A stretch of 6,405 bases of DNA from contig JAJZYC010000086.1 of assembly GCA_021806125.1 (NCBI GenBank), positions 1-6,405 of the forward strand. Reading direction: 5' to 3'. Source of the DNA: a bacterium (GTDB lineage: Bacteria; SZUA-79; Acidulodesulfobacterales; Acidulodesulfobacteraceae). Within the stretch, counting starts at the first letter, position 1. The number at the start of each line of letters is the position of its first letter. The notes beneath the pieces are model-generated. The model saw only the letters and a program-made list of their open reading frames with translations. It searched no databases and was not told the origin of the DNA. The position numbers and the translations under genes are program-made. Positions 1 to 5,719 of the stretch are shown one piece after another.

Positions 1-37
1 CGCGTAACTGTAAGATAAAAGCGGGTCGGCAGGCTGA

Positions 38-45
38 AAGGAGGT
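38..45 (+). promoter_or_regulatory. Shine-Dalgarno site of the tusA-like gene
   Basis: AAGGAGGT is a near-perfect anti-16S match, 11 bases before the ATG at 57. It decides the start, because the same reading frame stays open upstream to the window edge with no other start codon. The bases before it (1-37) show no recognisable gene end; the other two forward frames close at 4-6 and 16-18. Confidence 0.8.
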
Positions 46-56
46 CGGTTAAACAT

Positions 57-281
57 ATGAATTACGATTACGAACTGGATACTTTCGGATTATCGTGTCC
101 TATGCCCATAATGGAAGTCGCGGAAGAATTTAAAAAAATTCCCGACGGTGCGGTATTAAAAGTAACGGCATCGGACGAGGGCATTATAGAAGATTTAAAA
201 AGCTACTGTAAAAAAACCGGGCATGAATTTCTGTCTTACGAGATTAATATGCCGGAATACATAGTTTTCGTGAAAAAATAA
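57..281 (+). CDS. TusA/SirA/YedF-family sulfur carrier protein
   Basis: Small cytoplasmic protein of 74 residues, about the usual length of the TusA family (70-80). The hallmark is the N-terminal LDTFGLSCPMPIMEV segment: Cys14 in a C-P-x-P motif, preceded by the L-D-x-x-G-L-x-C pattern. In TusA this cysteine carries a persulfide passed on from a cysteine desulfurase. A SDEGIIEDLKSYCKKTGHE stretch (residues 39-57) matches the family's helix 2 region, and it adds a second cysteine, Cys51. The start is fixed by a strong Shine-Dalgarno site. The gene lies 86 bases upstream of a NifS/IscS-like gene, which suits a sulfur-relay role. Family members serve tRNA thiolation, molybdenum cofactor synthesis, selenium metabolism or dissimilatory sulfur oxidation. 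Sequence alone does not say which applies, so no gene symbol is given. Confidence 0.9.
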   Translation: MNYDYELDTFGLSCPMPIMEVAEEFKKIPDGAVLKVTASDEGIIEDLKSYCKKTGHEFLSYEINMPEYIVFVKK

Positions 282-291
282 ATGAGGATAA

Positions 292-321
292 ATAACAGAT
301 AATAATAAACTTATATATAAT
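292..321 (+). promoter_or_regulatory. Weak candidate promoter for the NifS-like gene
   Basis: A perfect TATAAT hexamer lies at 316-321. A poor -35 candidate, ATAACA at 292-297, matches four of six consensus bases with an 18-base spacer. The gap is very AT-rich, so a chance TATAAT is likely. If real, the transcript would begin near 328 and give the NifS-like gene its own short leader. Confidence 0.3.
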
Positions 322-327
322 ATATAA
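311..327. repeat. AT-only palindrome
   Basis: TTATATAT at 311-318 is the exact reverse complement of ATATATAA at 320-327, with one base between. It overlaps the candidate -10 hexamer. In such AT-rich sequence it may be chance; otherwise it could be an operator. It is too weak as a hairpin to be a terminator. Confidence 0.35.
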
Positions 328-357
328 CTTATGAATCTGAATCTAACAGGCGGATAC

Positions 358-362
358 GGAGG
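358..362 (+). promoter_or_regulatory. Shine-Dalgarno site deciding a TTG start
   Basis: GGAGG ends five bases before the TTG at 368. It supports the non-ATG start of the NifS-like gene. The next in-frame ATG would remove the N-terminal strand (FDHFAAT) that corresponds to the family's conserved Y-L-D-x-x-A-T-T segment. Confidence 0.75.
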
Positions 363-367
363 CAAAA

Positions 368-1552
368 TTGAAAATAATTAATTTCGACCATTTTGCGGCG
401 ACAAAGATGAGGCAGGAAGTAAAAGACGCTATGGAGCCATATTTTATCGGGGAATACGGCAATCCCCAAAGCATTCATACGCTCGGCGACGAACCGAGGG
501 AAGTATTGGATAAAGCCAGACTTAAGGCGGCGGAGCTTTTAAATGCGGCAAGCACGGAGGTTATATTTACCGGCAGCGGTTCGGAAGCTAACAATCTCGC
601 CATAAAAGGAACGGCTTTTGCGAGAATGGATAAAGGCAAACATATAATTGTTTCCAAAATAGAACATTTCAGCGTTTTAAATTCCGTTAAATCTCTGGCT
701 AAACTGGGTTTTGAATTCAGCGAAGTTTCCGTCGATAAATACGGTTCTGTGGACCCGCAGGACGTTAAAAACGCTTTAAGAAAAGATACCGTACTAGTCA
801 GCATTACCCAAGCGTCTAACGAAATCGGCACTATTCAGGATATCAAAGAAATTTCAAAAATCGTCCATGAAAACTCCGCGGCGTATATGCATACGGATGC
901 AAACACTTCCTGCGGCTTCATAGAAACGGACGTAAAAGAACTCGGCGTCGATATGCTCTCCGCGGCCCCCCACAGGTTTTACGGTCCGAAGGGCGTGGGG
1001 CTTTTTTACCTTAAAAAAGGGATACGCATAATGCCACTTATAGACGGCGGCATTCAGGAATTCGGGAGAAGGGCGGGTACAGAAAACGTACCTGCGATTT
1101 CCGGAGCCGGAGTTGCCTGCGAACTTGCCAAAAAAGAGTTGAAAGACAGGACATTGCATCTTCTGCCAATTCAAAAAACGATTACGGACGGCGTGCTCGG
1201 CGGTCTAGAAGAAGTTTATTTAAACGGACATCCGGAAAAAAGGCTTCCAAACAATCTTAATTTCGTCGTAAAATACATCGAGGGGGAATCTATGCTTATG
1301 TGGCTTAATAATATCGGCATTATGGTAGCGAGCGGCTCCGCCTGTACATCTAAAATATTAAAATCATCCCACGTATTAAACGCCATAGGGGTTGACCCAG
1401 CCCTTGCGCAGGGTTCGCTTCTCATATCGCTCGGAGAAGACAACACTCTTGAAGATGCTGAATATTTCGTCAAAGAACTTCCGGCGGTAGTCAAGAAACT
1501 AAGAGAGATGTCTCCCCTCTATGAAGAAGTCATGAAAAGGAATAAAAAATAG
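368..1552 (+). CDS. NifS/IscS-like aminotransferase class V protein lacking the PLP lysine
   Basis: 394 residues, full length for class I cysteine desulfurases, starting at TTG. Family marks are FTGSGSEANNLAIKG (67-81), His100 (the ring-stacking His), SNEIGT (150-155), HTDA (175-178), YGPKGVG (205-211), GRRAGTENV (233-241), the cysteine loop ASGSACTS with Cys326 (321-328), SHVLNAIG (334-341) and a C-terminal SPLY (382-385). Normal enzymes use PLP to take sulfur from cysteine onto that loop cysteine. Here the Schiff-base lysine of the S-x-H-K motif is Arg203 (PHR, codon AGG at 974-976). Neighbouring contacts are also changed: Ala200 for the phosphate-binding Ser, Thr180 for the PLP-contacting Gln, Gln148 for His in H-x-N-N, and Leu352 for the substrate-binding Arg of S-x-R-x-S. 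The frame is intact. It is therefore probably not a standard desulfurase. A persulfide carrier, scaffold or altered enzyme is inferred from the retained Cys326 and the adjacent tusA-like gene. Confidence 0.88.
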   Translation: MKIINFDHFAATKMRQEVKDAMEPYFIGEYGNPQSIHTLGDEPREVLDKARLKAAELLNAASTEVIFTGSGSEANNLAIKGTAFARMDKGKHIIVSKIEHFSVLNSVKSLAKLGFEFSEVSVDKYGSVDPQDVKNALRKDTVLVSITQASNEIGTIQDIKEISKIVHENSAAYMHTDANTSCGFIETDVKELGVDMLSAAPHRFYGPKGVGLFYLKKGIRIMPLIDGGIQEFGRRAGTENVPAISGAGVACELAKKELKDRTLHLLPIQKTITDGVLGGLEEVYLNGHPEKRLPNNLNFVVKYIEGESMLMWLNNIGIMVASGSACTSKILKSSHVLNAIGVDPALAQGSLLISLGEDNTLEDAEYFVKELPAVVKKLREMSPLYEEVMKRNKK

Positions 1553-1577
1553 AAAAATAATATAAATAATTTAAAAA

Positions 1578-1583
1578 AGAGGA
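1578..1583 (+). promoter_or_regulatory. Shine-Dalgarno site of tpx
   Basis: AGAGGA ends five bases before the ATG at 1589. The gap from the preceding stop codon is only 36 bases with no promoter or terminator evident, so tpx is probably co-transcribed with the NifS-like gene. Confidence 0.6.
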
Positions 1584-1588
1584 TTAAA

Positions 1589-2098
1589 ATGGCTGAAACC
1601 GTATCCGTAAAAGGAAACCCGGTATCGTTGACAGGTCCGGCGCTGAACATAGGGGATACCGCTCCCGAAGTTATAGTCGCAACTAAAGATTTAAAAGAAA
1701 AAAAAGTAGGCGGCAGGAAAGAAAAAATCCAGCTGATAATTACCCTTCCTTCGCTGGATACCTCGGTTTGCGAAATGGAAACCAAAAAATTTAACGAGAT
1801 GCTCGCCAAATATACCGATATCGACGTAAACGTCATATCTATGGACCTGCCTTTCGCCCAGGACAGATTCTGCGAAAGCTACGGCATAAAAAATATTACC
1901 ACGGCGTCAGATTTCAGGTATAGAGATACGGAAAAATACGGCGTTATCATAGGCGAAGGCGCATTAAAAGGGCTTGTCGCCAGAGCCGTTTTTATCGCGG
2001 ACAAAGAAGGCAAAATCGTTTATAAACAGTTAGTTCCCGAAATAACCAACGAACCGGATTACGAAAGCGTTTTAAAAGCGCTCGACGCTTTAAAATAA
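1589..2098 (+). CDS. tpx: Thiol peroxidase (atypical 2-Cys peroxiredoxin, Tpx)
   Basis: 169 residues, the normal length for Tpx. It reduces hydrogen peroxide and preferably alkyl hydroperoxides, using thioredoxin as electron donor. The N-terminal segment VKGNPVSLTGPALNIGD is the Tpx signature. The peroxidatic site PSLDTSVC gives Thr58 and Cys61; the resolving Cys95 lies in DLPFAQDRFC, and the intramolecular Cys61-Cys95 spacing matches E. coli Tpx. LVARAVFIADKEGKIVY (129-145) supplies the conserved active-site Arg132, and VPEITNEPDY (149-158) is the family's C-terminal mark. No signal peptide is seen, so a cytoplasmic location is likely in this host. It follows the NifS-like gene by 36 bases, probably in one transcript, which suggests protection of thiols or persulfides; that link is inferred. 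Family assignment is near certain. Confidence 0.96.
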   Translation: MAETVSVKGNPVSLTGPALNIGDTAPEVIVATKDLKEKKVGGRKEKIQLIITLPSLDTSVCEMETKKFNEMLAKYTDIDVNVISMDLPFAQDRFCESYGIKNITTASDFRYRDTEKYGVIIGEGALKGLVARAVFIADKEGKIVYKQLVPEITNEPDYESVLKALDALK

Positions 2099-2130
2099 TT
2101 TTATATCCGCGGTTAAAATTAATTTAAGTT

Positions 2131-2154
2131 TCCGGAGCCGATAAAGTGCTCGGA
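2131..2154 (+). repeat. Imperfect inverted repeat downstream of tpx
   Basis: TCCGGAGC at 2131-2138 pairs with GCTCGGA at 2148-2154, with one bulged G and a nine-base loop. It lies between tpx and the tRNA promoter, where a transcript end is expected. No T-run follows, so it is not a canonical intrinsic terminator. It could act as a 3' end stabiliser or a weak terminator. Confidence 0.4.
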
Positions 2155-2160
2155 TAATCC

Positions 2161-2189
2161 TTGAATTAACGAATATTAAATTATATAAT
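2161..2189 (+). promoter_or_regulatory. Sigma70-type promoter of the tRNA-Val gene
   Basis: TTGAAT (2161-2166, four of six consensus bases) and a perfect TATAAT (2184-2189) are separated by 17 bases. Transcription would start near 2196, about a dozen bases before the mature tRNA 5' end. Spacing and position make this the best promoter in the window. Confidence 0.7.
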
Positions 2190-2207
2190 AAATTAAAAAA
2201 AGAAACA

Positions 2208-2282
2208 GGGCGCGTAACTCAGGGGTAGAGTGCCACCTTCACACGGTGGAAGCCGCAGGTTCGAGACCTGCCGCGCCCACCA
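2208..2282 (+). tRNA. tRNA-Val (anticodon CAC)
   Basis: A complete cloverleaf of 75 bases including encoded CCA. The acceptor stem GGGCGCG (2208-2214) pairs perfectly with CGCGCCC (2272-2278). The D-arm is ACTC/GAGT. The anticodon stem CCACC/GGTGG closes the loop TTCACAC, placing anticodon CAC at 2240-2242. The variable loop has five bases (2250-2254), and the T-arm GCAGG/CCTGC closes TTCGAGA. The discriminator is A2279, followed by CCA at 2280-2282. The anticodon arm differs from the common bacterial tRNA-Val(GAC) arm only at the wobble base, which supports valine identity. It should read GTG codons only. It is single, with no neighbouring tRNA. Confidence 0.96.
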
Positions 2283-2357
2283 TCCAAAACGGCGTTAAAC
2301 AGCCCTACCGCAAAATTATTGCCAAAAACCGGATACCAAAAAAAATAAATCCTGCAT
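2283..2357. other. Spacer after tRNA-Val
   Basis: No open frame, no GC-rich hairpin followed by T residues, and no recognisable attachment-site duplication of the tRNA 3' end within this window. Nothing supports an inserted element here. Confidence 0.5.
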
Positions 2358-2386
2358 TTAATAAAAGACCTTATTAATGATATAAT
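2358..2386 (+). promoter_or_regulatory. Extended -10 promoter of the PAS-GAF-GGDEF-EAL gene
   Basis: TATAAT at 2381-2386 is directly preceded by TGA, giving the extended -10 form TGnTATAAT. TTAATA at 2358-2363, 17 bases upstream, is a four-of-six -35 match. Transcription would begin near 2393 and leave an AT-only leader of roughly 54 bases before the ATG at 2447. It probably also drives cobU. The surrounding sequence is AT-rich, so confidence is moderate. Confidence 0.55.
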
Positions 2387-2446
2387 AATAAATAATAAAT
2401 AAATAATAAAATTATTATAGATTATATTCTAAATTTGCGGTAATTT

Positions 2447-5053
2447 ATGGAAATAACGGAAGATTTAAACGTTAAAAGCCTCGACGGATTCATCGACGCC
2501 CTGTTAGGTTCAAAGACTATAGGGGTTTTTATTTATCAGGAAGGCTGCAGGATCGTTCATTCAAACAAAACGTTCAGGGAATTTATAGGCTATTCCGAAG
2601 AGGAGCTGAGCCTCCTTACTCCATACGACATAATAACCGACGAATATAAATCTGCCGTAAAAAAACTTGCCGAAAGAAGAATAAAAGGAGAAGTTTTCGC
2701 CGCCGAGCAGATAACCCATATGCATATAACAAAAGAAGGCGTTTTAAAGCCCACCGTTATTTTTGCATATACTATTTCTTATAACGGCAAACCGGCAGGG
2801 CTGGTTCTCGTGCTGGACGTTTCCAAACAGAAAATGTACGACGGCCTTTTTCTTTCTTTCAGGGCGCTCCAAACTATGTACGCTACGCTGTCCGAGGTCA
2901 ACCAGCTGATAGTCAGGGCAAAAGACGAAAATATTTTATTTTCCGACATATGCGGAAGAATAGTGCGGCGGGGATTATTCGTAAATGCTTTTATAATACT
3001 CTTCGCCCCCGGACTTAATATAAAAGTTTCCTTTTCTTATGAAAAAAGCGATTATCTCGATTATTTAAAACATCATTTAAATACGCCTGAAGCAAAAAGT
3101 GGACCGCTTATTACTTCTTTTTTAAATTCTAAAATAGTAATTAACAACGATACCTTAAAAAATCCTTTAATACTGCCTTGGAGGGAGGAACAGGCAAAAA
3201 GGGGCTATCTATCAAGCGCCGCCGTGCCGATTATAAAAAAGGGCAAAACGATAGGCGTTCTTTCTCTATATGCCGCCGAAAAAGAATTTTTTAAAAGAGA
3301 TACCTACAATCTGTTGAAAGAAATGATGATGGATATAAATTACGCGCTCGATAAAATAGAAAACGAAAAATGGCATTCCATGATTCGGACGGCGTTAAAT
3401 TCAGGCTCGGATTTTGCGGTTATTCTGGATAAATATTTTAACATATTATACGTAAATGAAAGCGCATATAAAATATTCGGCTATACCGCAAACGAACTTG
3501 CCGGCGAACATTATTCCAAAATATTCGAAGGCGGCTCCGGAAAAAAAGCTCTTGCCGAAAAATTTCTTGCCACTATCGTTTCCGGCGAAATCTTAACGGA
3601 TATATTCACGTATAAAACAAAGGGCGGCGGCGATATATACTGTTATACGACGATTACGCCTTTTAACTCCGGCGCCGCCGGCGACGGAACCGGCGATACA
3701 GAATATTACATAACTACCGGAAAAGATATTACCGGAGAAATAAAAGCCGAAGAAACTATGGAGCTTTTAATGCATTTCGACCCGCTTACCGGCCTTCCCA
3801 ATAAAAAAATGCTTAAAGAAAAGATAGACGGATTTATAAAAGATTCCGGTTTTTCGGACGAACCTTCCTCCTGCGCCCTTGCAATAATAAATCCGGTAAA
3901 TTTTTCTTTAATAAACCATACTCTGGGTTTTGAAACAGGCAATAAAATAATAATCGAGATGTCGAATAAAATAAAAAATATCATAAAAAGCTACGATATT
4001 TTAGCAAGATGGGAGGCGGATAAATTTGCGGTATTTTTAAAGCGGTTAAAATTCGACGAAGACGCCCTGCATATAGTAAACAGGATTTTGGCCGCTCTTA
4101 GCGAACCTTATATGCCGGACGGCGGAAAGAAGATAAATATATCTTTTAATGCCGGAATATCTCTTTACCCTAAAGACGCGGGCGCATCGCAGGATATGTT
4201 CGATAAAGCCGAATCAGCTCTTATTAACTCAAGGTTAAAAGGCGAAAATACTGTCGGATTTTTTAAAAAAGAGTTTGAAGAATCCGCAAGGAAAAAGGTC
4301 GAGCTAAGGAACGGGCTTAACGAGGCTATGGATAAAAATCAGTTCGTCCTGCATTACCAGCCTTATTTCGATATAGAGACAGGTTCGATGAAAGGCGCGG
4401 AAGCTCTTTTGAGGTGGCAGAGAGACGGCATACTGACGCCTCCTATGGAATTTATACCGTTTCTGGAACAGAGCGGGATGATTACGAAAGTTGAAAACTG
4501 GATATTGGGAGAGGTAGCGTCCAAGATAAAAATATGGTCGGAAAGAGGGCTTAACGTCGTTCCGGTTTCGGTAAATATTTCTCCGGCAAGTTTCGGCGAC
4601 CCTAATATAAAAAACAATATCGAAGCGGCGCTCGGTAAAAACGGGATAGCGCCGGACTTGCTTAATTTTGAAATCGTGGAGAGAACTTTTATAGATAATT
4701 TAGAATATTCCGGAAAGCTTTTAAGCTATTTAAAAGGAAAAGGATTCGGACTTTCTATAGACGATTTCGGGACTGGATATTCCTCCCTTTCTTATCTTGC
4801 GGAACTTCCGTTCGACTATCTTAAAATAGATATTTCATTCGTCAGAAAAATGCTTCTAGATAAACATTCCAGATATATTGTAGAAACTATAATTTATCTT
4901 TCGAAAAAACTTAATATGATATCCATCGCCGAGGGCGTGGAAGAGGAAGAGCAGTTAGAACTGTTAAAGAAACTCGGATGCGATTATATTCAGGGCTTCT
5001 TACTGTCCGAGCCATTAGAAGAAACAAAATTCGAGAAACTTTTGAAAAATTAA
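2447..5053 (+). CDS. PAS-GAF-PAS-GGDEF-EAL protein, probable c-di-GMP phosphodiesterase
   Basis: 868 residues with no signal peptide or membrane segment, so a soluble sensor. Approximate order: PAS 13-128, GAF 150-305 (core 253-275), PAS 312-430, GGDEF 440-605, EAL 612-868. The GGDEF domain keeps FDPLTGLPNK (444-453), but the signature is EADKF (523-527) and the usual D-x-D-x-F metal/substrate segment reads INPVNF (481-486). No RxxD inhibitory site precedes it, so cyclase activity is unlikely. The EAL domain is complete: Glu652 in AEALLRW, Asn710 in SVNIS, Glu742 and Glu745 in FEIVER, Asp772-Asp773 in DDFGTGYSSL, Lys793 in LKID, Glu829 in AEGVE and Gln849 in QGF. It should hydrolyse c-di-GMP to pGpG, gated by PAS/GAF ligands and perhaps by GTP on the dead GGDEF domain. 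The ATG is fixed by an in-frame TAA just upstream (2441-2443); the Shine-Dalgarno match is poor. cobU follows after four bases. Confidence 0.93.
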   Translation: MEITEDLNVKSLDGFIDALLGSKTIGVFIYQEGCRIVHSNKTFREFIGYSEEELSLLTPYDIITDEYKSAVKKLAERRIKGEVFAAEQITHMHITKEGVLKPTVIFAYTISYNGKPAGLVLVLDVSKQKMYDGLFLSFRALQTMYATLSEVNQLIVRAKDENILFSDICGRIVRRGLFVNAFIILFAPGLNIKVSFSYEKSDYLDYLKHHLNTPEAKSGPLITSFLNSKIVINNDTLKNPLILPWREEQAKRGYLSSAAVPIIKKGKTIGVLSLYAAEKEFFKRDTYNLLKEMMMDINYALDKIENEKWHSMIRTALNSGSDFAVILDKYFNILYVNESAYKIFGYTANELAGEHYSKIFEGGSGKKALAEKFLATIVSGEILTDIFTYKTKGGGDIYCYTTITPFNSGAAGDGTGDTEYYITTGKDITGEIKAEETMELLMHFDPLTGLPNKKMLKEKIDGFIKDSGFSDEPSSCALAIINPVNFSLINHTLGFETGNKIIIEMSNKIKNIIKSYDILARWEADKFAVFLKRLKFDEDALHIVNRILAALSEPYMPDGGKKINISFNAGISLYPKDAGASQDMFDKAESALINSRLKGENTVGFFKKEFEESARKKVELRNGLNEAMDKNQFVLHYQPYFDIETGSMKGAEALLRWQRDGILTPPMEFIPFLEQSGMITKVENWILGEVASKIKIWSERGLNVVPVSVNISPASFGDPNIKNNIEAALGKNGIAPDLLNFEIVERTFIDNLEYSGKLLSYLKGKGFGLSIDDFGTGYSSLSYLAELPFDYLKIDISFVRKMLLDKHSRYIVETIIYLSKKLNMISIAEGVEEEEQLELLKKLGCDYIQGFLLSEPLEETKFEKLLKN

Positions 5054-5057
5054 AATT

Positions 5058-5666
5058 ATGGCAAAAATTTTTATTACCGGCGGGATTTCTTCCGGAAAAT
5101 CGAGCTTTGCGGAAGAAACGGCTCTTTCGTTATATAAATCGGCTAACGCCGCTGGCGGACGGCAGGTTATATCCGAAAAAAGCCGCGCTTCGCTTCATTT
5201 TATTGCGACGGCGGGACTTGGAGGCGAGAACGAATACGAAGACGCAGAGATGGATTTAAAAATCGAAAGGCATAAGGAAAGGCGGGATAGAGCTTTTACC
5301 GTCCACGAAAACTTCGCCGAACTTCAGGCGGAAATCGACGGCATCCGTAAATCTCTATCTTTCGAACCTGCCCTGAAAAGCGGCGTAATCCTTATAGATT
5401 CTATGACTTTATGGCTTGCATCCATTTTTAAAGACGTATCCGGTTACGATACCGCTCTCGAATCGGTTATAAAATTTTCCGAACTTCTTTCTAAACTCGA
5501 ATGTTCGGTCGTTACCGTCGCGGATTCCCTAGGTTTCAATATGGTGCCGGTCGATGCATACGCCAGGAAATTTATCGAATTAAACGGTTTAATGGAGCAG
5601 GAGCTTTCCGCCGTTTCCGATAAAGCTTACTGCGTTATCGCCGGAAATCCGGTAGCGTTAAAGTAA
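5058..5666 (+). CDS. cobU: CobU-like adenosylcobinamide kinase / adenosylcobinamide-phosphate guanylyltransferase
   Basis: 202 residues, slightly longer than typical CobU (about 170-190). CobU phosphorylates adenosylcobinamide and transfers GMP to give AdoCbi-GDP, the intermediate joined to the activated base in cobamide synthesis. Evidence: P-loop GGISSGKS (8-15), IATA (49-52), the IERHKERRD segment (69-77) holding His72, which aligns with the guanylylated His region, ILIDSMTLWLASIF (111-124) in place of the usual L-x-D-C-x-T-L-W-L-x-N motif, and the C-terminal VPVDAYARKFIELNGLMEQE (164-183) plus CVIAGNPVALK. Two departures stand out. Extra residues (about 27-45) follow the first helix, and the normally conserved N-E-V-G reads DSLG (156-159). 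It starts four bases after the EAL gene with no clear Shine-Dalgarno site, suggesting translational coupling. Cytoplasmic. The family is secure; full bifunctional activity is not. Confidence 0.88.
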   Translation: MAKIFITGGISSGKSSFAEETALSLYKSANAAGGRQVISEKSRASLHFIATAGLGGENEYEDAEMDLKIERHKERRDRAFTVHENFAELQAEIDGIRKSLSFEPALKSGVILIDSMTLWLASIFKDVSGYDTALESVIKFSELLSKLECSVVTVADSLGFNMVPVDAYARKFIELNGLMEQELSAVSDKAYCVIAGNPVALK

Positions 5667-5719
5667 AAAGACTTTCTAATTTATAATAAATAAAAAAATA
5701 ATTTTTTACGGGTGCCGAT
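5667..5719. other. AT-rich cobU-cobT spacer
   Basis: A 53-base gap holding a TATAAT at 5682-5687 without a convincing -35 element, and A and T runs around 5692-5707. A weak GGGTG (5710-5714) could serve as the cobT ribosome binding site. No terminator is evident, so read-through from cobU is plausible. The gap is too short for a cobalamin riboswitch. Confidence 0.45.

Noticed and set aside
475..1494. Three minus-strand open frames
   Set aside because: All lie opposite the NifS-like gene, which has strong family motifs throughout; none has a ribosome binding site or domain signature that I can see.
368..1552. Reading the NifS-like gene as a pseudogene
   Set aside because: The frame is full length with a good Shine-Dalgarno site, intact fold motifs and a conserved loop cysteine. 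Selective loss of PLP-site residues fits functional divergence better than decay.
1519..1836. Minus-strand open frame rich in Phe/Ser/Leu that looks membrane-like
   Set aside because: The hydrophobic run is the reverse complement of A-rich sequence around the tpx start; tpx is certain, so this is a shadow.
2131..2154. Intrinsic terminator after tpx
   Set aside because: The hairpin is present but no T-run follows it, so only an inverted repeat is reported.
2283..2446. tRNA-associated integration site or mobile element
   Set aside because: No repeat of the tRNA 3' end, integrase, or terminal inverted repeats are visible within the window; flanking genes are ordinary chromosomal genes.
4978..5259. 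Forward open frame of 93 codons bridging the EAL and cobU genes
   Set aside because: It is a different frame from both real genes, is rich in Arg/Lys/Leu and has no recognisable family.
5667..5719. Cobalamin riboswitch upstream of cobT
   Set aside because: The spacer is only 53 AT-rich bases with no B12-box-like conserved segment, far too short for that element; none was seen before the EAL gene or cobU either.
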